NCBI RefSeq assembly: GCF_001010355.1
Contig: NZ_JPLA01000001.1
Span: 62,001-126,000 of the forward strand
Length of the DNA stretch: 64,000 nt
Source: Dyella japonica DSM 16301
Lineage (GTDB): Bacteria > Pseudomonadota > Gammaproteobacteria > Xanthomonadales > Rhodanobacteraceae
Direction of reading: 5' to 3'
Below are positions 19,001 through 25,602 of this stretch, in pieces; position 1 is the stretch's first letter; each line of letters starts with the position of its first letter. The translations under genes were made by a program, and so were the position numbers. The notes under the pieces were generated by a model that saw only the letters and a program-made list of their open reading frames with translations, made no database searches and was not told where the DNA came from.

Positions 19001-19261
19001 GATGACATCCGCACCGATCGCCCACGCATCCAGCAAGGCCATCGAGGCGTCGCCGGGATCGCGCGTGCGCAGACCTTGCAGCGCAGGCAGGACAGCCGAG
19101 CTCAGGTCGATCTGCATCGTCGCCATGAAGTCGGCATAGGTGCCGACGCGGTAGCTCAGCGCATGCAAACCGGGACGGTTGTACAGCGGCAGCGGCGTGC
19201 GTGCCGGCTCGCCGCACCCGCAGGCACAGGCATGTTGACCACAGGCGCTGCAGCAGCTCAT
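16055..19261 (-). CDS. Large putative baseplate assembly protein (gpJ-like), second copy
   Basis: 1068 residues. Its ATG overlaps the previous stop as ATGA. The N-terminus carries six cysteines within the first 16 residues (CC-x2-C-x4-C-x-C-x-C), a possible metal site. The middle region contains a gp6/gpJ-type core: DDGGKTSVIFGDGVHGARVPTG, VATYRNGIGTPGNV and, later, DYADFARTFGGIGKASAV, motifs of Mu gp47/P2 gpJ baseplate wedge proteins. It should form part of the wedge ring around the hub. Length is much greater than phage gpJ (about 300) because of long N-terminal and inserted regions, usual for eCIS versions such as Afp11/Afp12. Confidence 0.88.
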   Translation of the reverse strand: MSCCSACGQHACACGCGEPARTPLPLYNRPGLHALSYRVGTYADFMATMQIDLSSAVLPALQGLRTRDPGDASMALLDAWAIGADVISFYQERIANEGYLRTATERCSVLQLGRLVDYRLRPGVSASVYLAYTLNSNSGPVTIPAGSKAQSVPAPGEQMQTFETAEALDASSDWNALLPRLSRPQDIRARAPASAATQSIPVSVISSMDQLWITGTDQHLKQGDRLLFLFGDLATGEQALRVVKTAEPQQASQLTKVTLQALDPATTAIIDAAGIALDGLAAYTSDPNYATWESAITWVRRMLLLGGDNRGSYHELVTHAIFGDDQPPPGPPPVATFTQAVNDAFGTHSPPPSPTYGTLINVLYQALKLPPQVQPVNSLRLPRSAAIALAPASDARPQLLLNFEARLVGSFYAGWAGVPQSAPSPALSGIYVLRTPACLFGYNAVVPTGLQANQNPATKKDLPYVPGPAPDWKPSTQHELADVLQLDNAYDSIEADSYVVIRKPSDDPGSLPVVARVRNVKVHPRTDYGMSGKTTALALANDTGTALWDISHDTDSSTLRGTQVYAQSEALNPADVPINDLVGNVVPANVPTDSATRLTLDGAIDGFKAGRWVIVQGQRADVPGANPVTAAELVMIAGVEQGASSQLPGDTVHSTLVFANKGLAYQYVRNTVSIYANVVHATNGETRNEVLGNGDGSVAMPSFALKQAPLTFVSAPTVDGVQSTLKVIVNGMQWHEVESLAGAAPADRSFVTSTDDGGKTSVIFGDGVHGARVPTGVENLVATYRNGIGTPGNVDAGQISLLATKPLGVKDVINPLAATGGADAETRDQARRNVPLAVLALDRLVSVTDYADFARTFGGIGKASAVKLGAQVWVTIAGAGDVPIDATSDVYGNLLQAMQRYGDPSLSVGLNVRELLALTLSAKIGLLADFTWDAVEPLVRARLLERFGFERRELAQSIYLSEIVACMQGVRGVAWVDVDAFGSLDEATILAGFGIDTADKGDNAAGVGFISSTMATSSSGNAAQTTGGVNSSVPVLGARYDANGVLKPAQLAYFLADVPDTLLLQETS

Positions 19262-22128
19262 CGGCCACCTCGCATGGTGAAGGTAATGCTGCCGTGATCC
19301 GGATGGTCCGGATCGTTGTCGACTTGCGCGATTTCCATGCCCGCCAGATGCAATTCACCATCGGCTGGCACGTCGCCGGGCTGGCCGCCGTCCGCGCGCG
19401 TCAGGGTGATCACTTCCACGTGCGCCACGCCGGTGACCGCCTGCGCTTCGGCGAGCAAGGCACTTAGCAGCACGGGCTCGCCGAGCATCAGCCGATCCGG
19501 ATGGAAGAATCCCGGCTGTCCGTCACTGCGAAGGCCGGCGCGGAAGCGATTGATCAGTTCGGCCTTGACGTGTGCCTGCAGGAAATCAGGCAAGACGCAG
19601 ATCGACAGTTCGATGGTCAGCGGCACGTAGCGGGCGCCCAACACGGCCAGGTCGTGACCGATACGGCGATAAGGCCACAGCGCACGCTTGATCCCAACCG
19701 CCATCGCAGGATCGAGCACTTCCGTGCCCAGCGGATCGATCACCACATCCGCCTCGAACCAGCTGCCGGTCCAGGCGAGTTGGCAGGCGGCATCCTGCAC
19801 GCCCGGCTGCTGGTCGGCAAACTGCGTGTAGTCGTCGGCGACGATCGCACGCAACGGTCTAGCGCGGAACGCGCCTGGCGCATATTGCTTCACTTCGCCC
19901 AGGGTTTCGGGAGCGGTGCCGCCGGCTGCCGCCAAGGGATTGCGTGGCACCACGCCTGATGGCGCCACGCCCGACTTCAGCGCAAACCAGACGATGCTGT
20001 CCCGGCCGACATTGCCTGCCGGCCCATTGCCGACGCGCACCAGTGCGCGGAAGAAATCGCCCGCGTCGGGCCGCTGCCCCAGTACGCCGTCGCCGAAGCG
20101 CAAGTGAGCGTCGCCGTCGTCATCCATCTCGACCACGTAGTGACGATCATCGGGACCGCTCGCCAGCAGATCCCGCTGCGCCTGCCACCCATAGGCATCC
20201 GCTGGTACGCCATCGACAAGCACCTCGGCCAGCGGGCCACCATAGACGCGCAACTGCGGCAACGCCTGGCGCGGGTCGCGCGCGAGCAGCTGGCACACCG
20301 GCGCATTCGGACCGGCAGGCAGCGGCTCGGCCCAGGTCAGCGGCGAGCCTTGCACGGTGTGGCCGGTATCACTCGGTGGCCGGGTCACGTCCTGCACGGC
20401 GCCCTCGCAGGTGCAACAGCCGTAGTGCGTGGCGCCGGGAATCAGCCAGCAGTCTTCGGTGAGTGTGCCGCACCGCGCGCAGGCATCCGGCACGGCGGCC
20501 AGTGCGGTATCCAGCCCCGGATAAGTCGAATCGTCCGCGCTGCCCGGCGGAACACAGAGCGCAGCGCACTGGCATTGCCCGGGTGCATGGTCGCCATGAT
20601 CGACCAGCAGCACATTGCCGCGGGCCAGACTGACGTCGTGGACCCACGAACAATCCGGCGCCGGCATGCGCACGGACAGGCACAGGTCGAACGGCAAGGC
20701 ATCGCAGCTGTCCCAGCTCACCTGCAGCAACAGCGTGCCATCGAGCGGATCGACCAGCTCCTGCACGGCGGTCAAGCGCACGGCATGACGATGCAAGGGA
20801 TTCGCATCAGATGGATTGCCGGTGGCCGGACCCAGCACCTCTTCGAAGATCAGTAGATCGCCGACCTGCAACTTCAGTGCTCGCTGTGGCGCCGCGACCA
20901 TCGCAACGCTACCGGAATCCTTGGGTGCCGCAGCTGCCACGGGCGCGACCGTCGCTGGCTGCCCATCAGACGAGGGCACGCCGGCTGGCGTCGGTGGCGC
21001 AGCGGGCGAAGGTGCAGGCACGGGTGGGCTGGACGGTGGCGGCAGCGCCGGCAGCGGTATCGATGAAGCATCGATCAGCACAGCCTGCGTGCTGCCCTTG
21101 GGCAGGCAGCACAACTCGCCACCCCAGGTGTAGAAGCGCATCGCGCTTTGCGCTGCCACGACGGTGATGGTGTCCTCGCCATCCAGTGCCATCGCCTCGA
21201 ACACCATCGCGCCATTCGCCCGGGCGGCGGCCAGTTGCGTCGCATCGATGGCGCCGGCCGTGACACTGCCCTGCCCTGGCGGTGGCGCGAGCAGCAACAG
21301 GTTGTCCAACGCCAGGGTTGCCTCACCCGCTGCCAGCGACAGCGTCACCAAAGCTCTTGCATTGCAACCTTCGTGCATCCGGTAATCCACCAGACGCGCA
21401 TGACGCCGCACCGAGATGCGACGCCTGGCGGTCTGCAGATAAGCCTCGGTGGCCACAGCATCCTGGTAGTAGCACAGGTAGTCGGCCACATAAGCCATCA
21501 CCTCGACCATGGCGATGCCGATATCCGGCACATGGCGCTCCTGCCACGCCGGGATATTCAGCGCCATGCGATCCAGGAACAGTTGCCGGAAGCTCTGATA
21601 GTCACGCGCGAGGTAGTTGATCTCGGGCAACGGTATGGCTGGCTCCACGCATGGCGTTTGGGCGGCGCAATCCAGATCCCTGCCGCAGCCGAGGCGGAAG
21701 CGCAGTTCCGCGCAGGCATAGCGTGGATCGAAGCCGGGATAGGCGATCCAGCTTGCCGCATCCGCACCGGAGGCCGCATCCACCAGGCACAGGCAATACA
21801 CACTGAAGTCGCCTTCGCGGTCCAGCACGACGCGCAGGCACACATCGTCGTGCATGTCGGGCTCGCTTTCCTCGCTGACGCTCAGGGCGTGCAGACCGAC
21901 GATGCGGTCGCCGCCACTCACCCGTACATTGGCGACGCCAATATCCGCCGGCACGTCGCCGAATAAATGCACGCATAGGGTGACGCCATCATCCCCGACT
22001 TCGACGTAGTCGATGCCATTGAGATTTCCACCAAGGCGCACACGCTCACGCCGTGCATCCTCGGCGCACACCGGCAGCGATCGGCAACCGATGGGCGCGC
22101 GGCCTTCGGTGGATTCCACGGCGCTCAT
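19258..22128 (-). CDS. Large putative baseplate assembly protein (gpJ-like), first copy
   Basis: 956 residues. After about 150 residues of beta-rich N-terminal sequence comes the wedge signature LARDYQSFRQLFLDRMAL and VMAYVADYLCYYQDAVATEAYLQTARRR, then DGDAHLRFGDGVLGQRPDAG and VRVGNGPAGNVG, all typical of gp6/gpJ family eCIS baseplate proteins. A proline/alanine linker (about residues 355-390) and an unusual segment with nine cysteines (genomic about 20409-20580) interrupt the core. It forms the baseplate with its paralogue at 16055-19261. The start overlaps the gp25 stop as ATGA. Role is well supported by family; the Cys segment has no assigned function. Confidence 0.9.
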   Translation of the reverse strand: MSAVESTEGRAPIGCRSLPVCAEDARRERVRLGGNLNGIDYVEVGDDGVTLCVHLFGDVPADIGVANVRVSGGDRIVGLHALSVSEESEPDMHDDVCLRVVLDREGDFSVYCLCLVDAASGADAASWIAYPGFDPRYACAELRFRLGCGRDLDCAAQTPCVEPAIPLPEINYLARDYQSFRQLFLDRMALNIPAWQERHVPDIGIAMVEVMAYVADYLCYYQDAVATEAYLQTARRRISVRRHARLVDYRMHEGCNARALVTLSLAAGEATLALDNLLLLAPPPGQGSVTAGAIDATQLAAARANGAMVFEAMALDGEDTITVVAAQSAMRFYTWGGELCCLPKGSTQAVLIDASSIPLPALPPPSSPPVPAPSPAAPPTPAGVPSSDGQPATVAPVAAAAPKDSGSVAMVAAPQRALKLQVGDLLIFEEVLGPATGNPSDANPLHRHAVRLTAVQELVDPLDGTLLLQVSWDSCDALPFDLCLSVRMPAPDCSWVHDVSLARGNVLLVDHGDHAPGQCQCAALCVPPGSADDSTYPGLDTALAAVPDACARCGTLTEDCWLIPGATHYGCCTCEGAVQDVTRPPSDTGHTVQGSPLTWAEPLPAGPNAPVCQLLARDPRQALPQLRVYGGPLAEVLVDGVPADAYGWQAQRDLLASGPDDRHYVVEMDDDGDAHLRFGDGVLGQRPDAGDFFRALVRVGNGPAGNVGRDSIVWFALKSGVAPSGVVPRNPLAAAGGTAPETLGEVKQYAPGAFRARPLRAIVADDYTQFADQQPGVQDAACQLAWTGSWFEADVVIDPLGTEVLDPAMAVGIKRALWPYRRIGHDLAVLGARYVPLTIELSICVLPDFLQAHVKAELINRFRAGLRSDGQPGFFHPDRLMLGEPVLLSALLAEAQAVTGVAHVEVITLTRADGGQPGDVPADGELHLAGMEIAQVDNDPDHPDHGSITFTMRGGR

Positions 22129-22496
22129 GACGCGCTCCGTGTATACGTGGCGCTGCGCGCGTCGCCTGTGGCGAGCACCACATAACTCAGCTCGACGGTC
22201 AGCGTGGCATCCGCGCTGGTGACTTCAAGCGTGTTAACCGTGATCACATCACCCAGGTAGCGCTGCAGCGCCGCCTGCAAGGCGAACTGCAAGGCGGCCG
22301 CCACCTCGGGACTATTGGGTGCGAACACCATCTGCAGCAGGCCGCTGCCGAAATCCGGGCGATTGACGCGCTCACCGGGGCTGGTGAACAGCAACTGCTC
22401 GATCATCTCCCTGACATGATCATCGTAGACCGCCGTTGCCGTGCGCCCGTGCCGGTCGAAGTGATAGGGGAAGTCGATGTAGATGGGCGTGACCAT
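22125..22496 (-). CDS. GPW/gp25 family baseplate wedge protein
   Basis: 123 residues with the gp25 signature: IDFPYHFDRHGRTATAV then IEQLLFTSPGERVNRPDFGSGLLQMVFAPN, where the ERVNRPDFGSGL block is highly conserved in T4 gp25, T6SS TssE and eCIS homologues. It nucleates sheath polymerisation by mimicking a sheath subunit at the baseplate. The gene lies seven bases after the PAAR-like gene and is coupled to the baseplate gene that follows. Confidence 0.95.
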   Translation of the reverse strand: MVTPIYIDFPYHFDRHGRTATAVYDDHVREMIEQLLFTSPGERVNRPDFGSGLLQMVFAPNSPEVAAALQFALQAALQRYLGDVITVNTLEVTSADATLTVELSYVVLATGDARSATYTRSAS

Positions 22497-22503
22497 GGCC
22501 GCC

Positions 22504-22827
22504 TCACATCGCGCTTGCGCGCATCTGGCAGGCGACGATCAGCAGCGGCGTGCCGGTGGGCGCGCAGATCGCCTGGCTGTCCTGGCACAGCAGTGGCTGT
22601 CCGTTCGAGGTGACGCGTGTCGCCGAGCTCACGAACTGCGCGGTCACGCACGGCCCGTTCGCCGCGGGCGGCGGTGGCAGCGCGCAGCCGGCCACCATCC
22701 ACGGACCGGTGATCGCCACGGTCGGCTGACCGCTGACGAGTACGCGTGGATTGGGCACCGTCGCCTGCGCCTGGCCGGCATGCGAGCAGAGGACGCTGGC
22801 GCCAATATGAAGCAGAAAGCCGGGCAT
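22504..22827 (-). CDS. PAAR-like spike-tip protein
   Basis: 107 residues from ATG 22827, which has AGGAGAG seven bases upstream (GTG 22830 is too close). The sequence has short strands with conserved histidine and cysteines (LLHIGASVLCSHAG, VAGCALPPP, PLLCQDSQAICAP), a pattern fitting the cone-shaped PAAR/DUF4280-like tip that sharpens the spike and holds metal. It is placed directly after the spike gene. The metal-ligand assignment is inference. Confidence 0.82.
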   Translation of the reverse strand: MPGFLLHIGASVLCSHAGQAQATVPNPRVLVSGQPTVAITGPWMVAGCALPPPPAANGPCVTAQFVSSATRVTSNGQPLLCQDSQAICAPTGTPLLIVACQMRASAM

Positions 22828-22839
22828 CACGCATCTCTC

Positions 22840-23346
22840 CTAAGTGACGACGAGCGCGCCGTTGTTGATGGTGACGGTGGGGCCGGTGAGCACGATGGAG
22901 GCGCCCTTGCCGTTGGAAATGGTGATGCCGATGTCGTTGACCAGGATCATTGCGCCGGTCGTGCTGGTCAGCATGATCCCGCCCGTGGGTCCTGGCAGAT
23001 CGCTGATGGCCAGGATGTTCTGCAGCGCCGATGCCAGCACGATGCTGGGGCTCGCCGGATTCCCCGCGAGCGCGAGCGCCGGCACCTCGGCGGCGCTGCC
23101 CCAGAAGCCGCCAGTCCACACCGGATAGTCAGGATCACCCTGCTCGAACTCGACCCACACGCCAGCGCCAATCTGCGGCACCACGAAGGTTCCGCTGGCC
23201 TTGCCGGCGATGGGCACGCAAGGCATCGCCCAGCTCGACGGCAGCAGGCCGGAGACATCCGGCACCATCACCTGGATGCGGGCCATCTGCTCCGGATCGA
23301 CGTTCTGCAAAACCGTACCCCGGTACTTTCCGTAGTACTTGGTCAT
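22840..23346 (-). CDS. Baseplate spike protein (gp5/VgrG OB-fold, gpV-like)
   Basis: 168 residues. The first 90 residues form an OB-fold typical of gpV/gp5 (YYGKYRGTVLQNVDPEQMARIQVMVPDV, GAGVWVEFEQGDPDYPVWTGGFWG). The remainder consists of short alternating beta repeats (GGIMLTSTTGAMILVNDIGITISNGKGASIVLT would be the needle), which should trimerise into a triangular beta-prism. ATGA overlap couples it to the hub gene. In phage T4 these functions are joined to gp27-like hub modules; here hub and spike are on separate genes. Confidence 0.92.
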   Translation of the reverse strand: MTKYYGKYRGTVLQNVDPEQMARIQVMVPDVSGLLPSSWAMPCVPIAGKASGTFVVPQIGAGVWVEFEQGDPDYPVWTGGFWGSAAEVPALALAGNPASPSIVLASALQNILAISDLPGPTGGIMLTSTTGAMILVNDIGITISNGKGASIVLTGPTVTINNGALVVT

Positions 23347-24479
23347 GGCGGCACCAGCGGCAAGGTGGAGATAAGTCCTTTGCGCGACAAGCTGAAACTC
23401 TGCTTGTACTCGCCTCGCTTGATCGTGTGCCGCACTTCGCTCACGTAGTGCAGCCCGTCAAACGCGGGCCCGACGCCGCGCACGCCGACCAGCTGGCGCG
23501 ACTTGAGCACGCGCCCGTAGCGCGTGACGTCGAGCGAGCCATGCCCTGTGACGGTGTCGCCCGATTTGGCCGCCTCCGCCATGCCGAGCAGGAGCGCCCG
23601 CACCGGCGAGTACTTGGCGGTCTCGGGCAATGGACGGGTCTTCTGCGGTGGCGGGTCGATCAGGCCCAGCGGCGGATTGAGCGGCCCCACGTCGGGAATC
23701 GGCAGCGGGAGCGGCACCTTGGTCTGCAAGTTCTGCAGATAGACGATCGGCAAGGTGCGCGCATTGCCGTCGTAACTGAAACTGAGACTCTCGACATTGC
23801 CGATCGCATCCATGTCGCCGTTGAGCGCAGGCTGCGGCACGCCCACCTTGATCTTCGGCCCCCAGTACGCGGTGGTCATACCGGGCGCCGGGCCCGGATC
23901 GAGGTAGAACACATAGCCCACGCGCGATGCCAGAAGCCGGATGTACTCCAGATCGGTGCCTTGCTGTGTGGGGATATGCTCGGTGGGAATGGGCACATCG
24001 ATGGCGACGCTTGGTATCACCAGCGGCACGATGCCCAGGAACGCGTACTTGGCCAGCAACAGCACCACGATGGCCTCGGCGGGCATGGCCGGATACGGCA
24101 GGCCATCGAGCCCCGAGAACTCCAGCTTCTGCATCACCGTGGTGAGATCGTCGCCACTCACCTGCAATTTGGCGTGACGCTGATCCGCGCCGGGCATCAC
24201 CTGGGTCTTGGTGACCACGCCGTCGATCAGCACCTGCGGCATGCCATTGACCGTCACCACCACGATGACCCGCAACAGCGGCACCACGCCGCCGCCACTG
24301 AGCAGGAACAAGGTGTGCAGCGGCGATTGCACGCTGAGGGTGAATTCCAGCGTAAACGCACCCGCGGCCTCGTCCGGCTGCACCACTTCGACCTGGGTGA
24401 GCGCATCGAGCACGACCTGCGGCACCGGCACCGGTACTACCGGTCCTACCAGCAAGGTCAGGTGCACGCCCTTAAGCAT
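23343..24479 (-). CDS. Baseplate hub protein (gpD/gp27-like)
   Basis: 378 residues. Its sequence is dominated by beta strands with the late-control-D layout: a first barrel domain (residues 1-115), a second with GTDLEYIRLLASRVGYVFYLDPG at about 185-210, and a C-terminal part with FDGLHYVSEVRHTIKRGEYKQSFSL, the usual end of the VgrG/gp27 hub fold. It should form the trimeric adaptor between tube and spike. Its start overlaps the LysM gene stop by eight bases. Confidence 0.9.
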   Translation of the reverse strand: MLKGVHLTLLVGPVVPVPVPQVVLDALTQVEVVQPDEAAGAFTLEFTLSVQSPLHTLFLLSGGGVVPLLRVIVVVTVNGMPQVLIDGVVTKTQVMPGADQRHAKLQVSGDDLTTVMQKLEFSGLDGLPYPAMPAEAIVVLLLAKYAFLGIVPLVIPSVAIDVPIPTEHIPTQQGTDLEYIRLLASRVGYVFYLDPGPAPGMTTAYWGPKIKVGVPQPALNGDMDAIGNVESLSFSYDGNARTLPIVYLQNLQTKVPLPLPIPDVGPLNPPLGLIDPPPQKTRPLPETAKYSPVRALLLGMAEAAKSGDTVTGHGSLDVTRYGRVLKSRQLVGVRGVGPAFDGLHYVSEVRHTIKRGEYKQSFSLSRKGLISTLPLVPP

Positions 24480-24792
24480 GGGGTACTCCCGGGATGCCTT
24501 CGGGCAAGGTGATGGCGAGGCGCCGCCCGATGGTTTCGGTCAGCTCGTCCGGTCGCAGCGCGCGATTGGCATCGCACAGGCGCCAGAACTGTTCGGGATC
24601 GCCCAGGTAGTGGCCAGCGATATTGTCCAGTCGTTCGCCCTGCACCGCGCGATGCCACTGCAACAGGGAAAACTTTTCAGGCGCCGGCACCCAACGTCGC
24701 CTCAGATACGTCACCGGCGTGCCGTCGGCGCGCACAAACGTGCCCGTTGGCGTGAGCGCGTAACGACTGGTTGCTGGAAAGTTCGCAGCCAT
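24472..24792 (-). CDS. Small LysM-domain protein of the eCIS
   Basis: 106 residues from ATG 24792; an in-frame TTG at 24846 would add 18 residues but has a poorer context. The last 60 residues form a LysM-like module (HRAVQGERLDNIAGHYLGDPEQFWRLCDANRAL, then GRRLAITLP). In Afp7/Pvc7-like proteins a tube-like domain is fused to LysM; here the tube-like part is encoded just upstream (24862-25518) on a separate gene. In phages such LysM proteins stabilise the tube/baseplate junction rather than bind cell wall. Confidence 0.88.
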   Translation of the reverse strand: MAANFPATSRYALTPTGTFVRADGTPVTYLRRRWVPAPEKFSLLQWHRAVQGERLDNIAGHYLGDPEQFWRLCDANRALRPDELTETIGRRLAITLPEGIPGVPHA

Positions 24793-24861
24793 AAGTCCAT
24801 CCGTCTTCCGCTTGCGTGGGAACACCACTCGTTCCAACTTGACCAACCACCACCTCTACCC

Positions 24862-25518
24862 TCACGGCACCCCGGTCAGGCCCAGCGCCGATAACTGACC
24901 CGCCGCCATGCCGGCCAGCCGCTCCTTCTGCTGCAGATAACTCATGAACAAGCCTTCCGCCTTGTGGCCGGTGGGCACGTCGTTCACCGACAACACGCGC
25001 ATGCCCAGACTCACCTTCGCGCGTATCGGATTGAGTGAGGTGTCGAACGCCTCTTCGGTGATGCTCAGCTCCGTCACCCTTACCGGCAGGATGCGCGACC
25101 GGCTCCACACGAACAGCGCCAACGGCGTTTCCATCGGAATGATTTCCAGCGTGCCGATCTGCGCGAGCGTGTCGTTCAAGCTCAGCTGTGAGCTCGTCGG
25201 GTAGATCAAGGTTTCCAGCGCGGCGAGCTGGGAGAAGATGCCCGACTGCGTCGTCGTGCTGTTCTGGTCGGGAAACTCCAGCTGGTCCGTGGCGTCGATT
25301 TCCGCCTCGAGCTTGATCGACTCCACCGGCGGCCCCTTGAGCCGCAACACCTCGGAGCGGTCGCCACCGTCGGCGCTGATCGACTGCACCTGCAGCGTGC
25401 GCGTGATCGCATCGGGGTTGTACTGCAGCGCGATCACCCGCAGCAGCGCGGAGCTGTCCGGATCGATCAGCACGATGCCACCCTTGAGGATGCGCGGCGA
25501 GCCGGGGAAGCTGCTCAC
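24862..25518 (-). CDS. CIS tube-like protein (N-terminal half of Afp7-type baseplate protein)
   Basis: 218 residues from GTG 25518, chosen because it overlaps the preceding mini-ORF stop as GTGA and has GAGG eight bases ahead; a GTG three codons further out (25527) is the alternative. The sequence shows LKGGIVLIDPDSSALLRVIALQYNPDAITRTLQ and LKGPPVESIKLEAEIDATDQLE, the typical opening of CIS_tube (DUF5916-independent) proteins of contractile injection systems, and SLNPIRAKVSLGMRVLSVND near the end. It should act as the first ring above the hub, to which the tube docks. Confidence 0.88.
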   Translation of the reverse strand: MSSFPGSPRILKGGIVLIDPDSSALLRVIALQYNPDAITRTLQVQSISADGGDRSEVLRLKGPPVESIKLEAEIDATDQLEFPDQNSTTTQSGIFSQLAALETLIYPTSSQLSLNDTLAQIGTLEIIPMETPLALFVWSRSRILPVRVTELSITEEAFDTSLNPIRAKVSLGMRVLSVNDVPTGHKAEGLFMSYLQQKERLAGMAAGQLSALGLTGVP

Positions 25519-25598
25519 GACCGCCACCTCTCAATGTCGATGGTCGCCGTAGCATGCGAGCCGGTGATGGAGATTTCGATGATGATGCACATCGCCAT
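25515..25598 (-). CDS. 27-residue mini-ORF, DUF5908-like eCIS peptide candidate
   Basis: ATG 25598 to TGA 25515 encodes a short peptide (MAMCIIIEISITG then SHATATIDIERWRS). It fills exactly the space between the cargo gene and the tube-like gene, with a GTGA overlap to the latter. DUF5908 proteins are short eCIS peptides rich in beta residues with a similar IEI-x-x-I pattern, but the family call is tentative because this copy is much shorter than usual. It may also be a coupling leader with no stable product. Confidence 0.45.
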   Translation of the reverse strand: MAMCIIIEISITGSHATATIDIERWRS

Positions 25599-25602
25599 GT
25601 CC

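Noticed and set aside
17057-19297. Long plus-strand frame of 746 codons opposite the second baseplate gene
   Set aside because: Antisense to gpJ-like coding sequence and His/Arg/Gly-rich without any recognisable domain; a compositional shadow.
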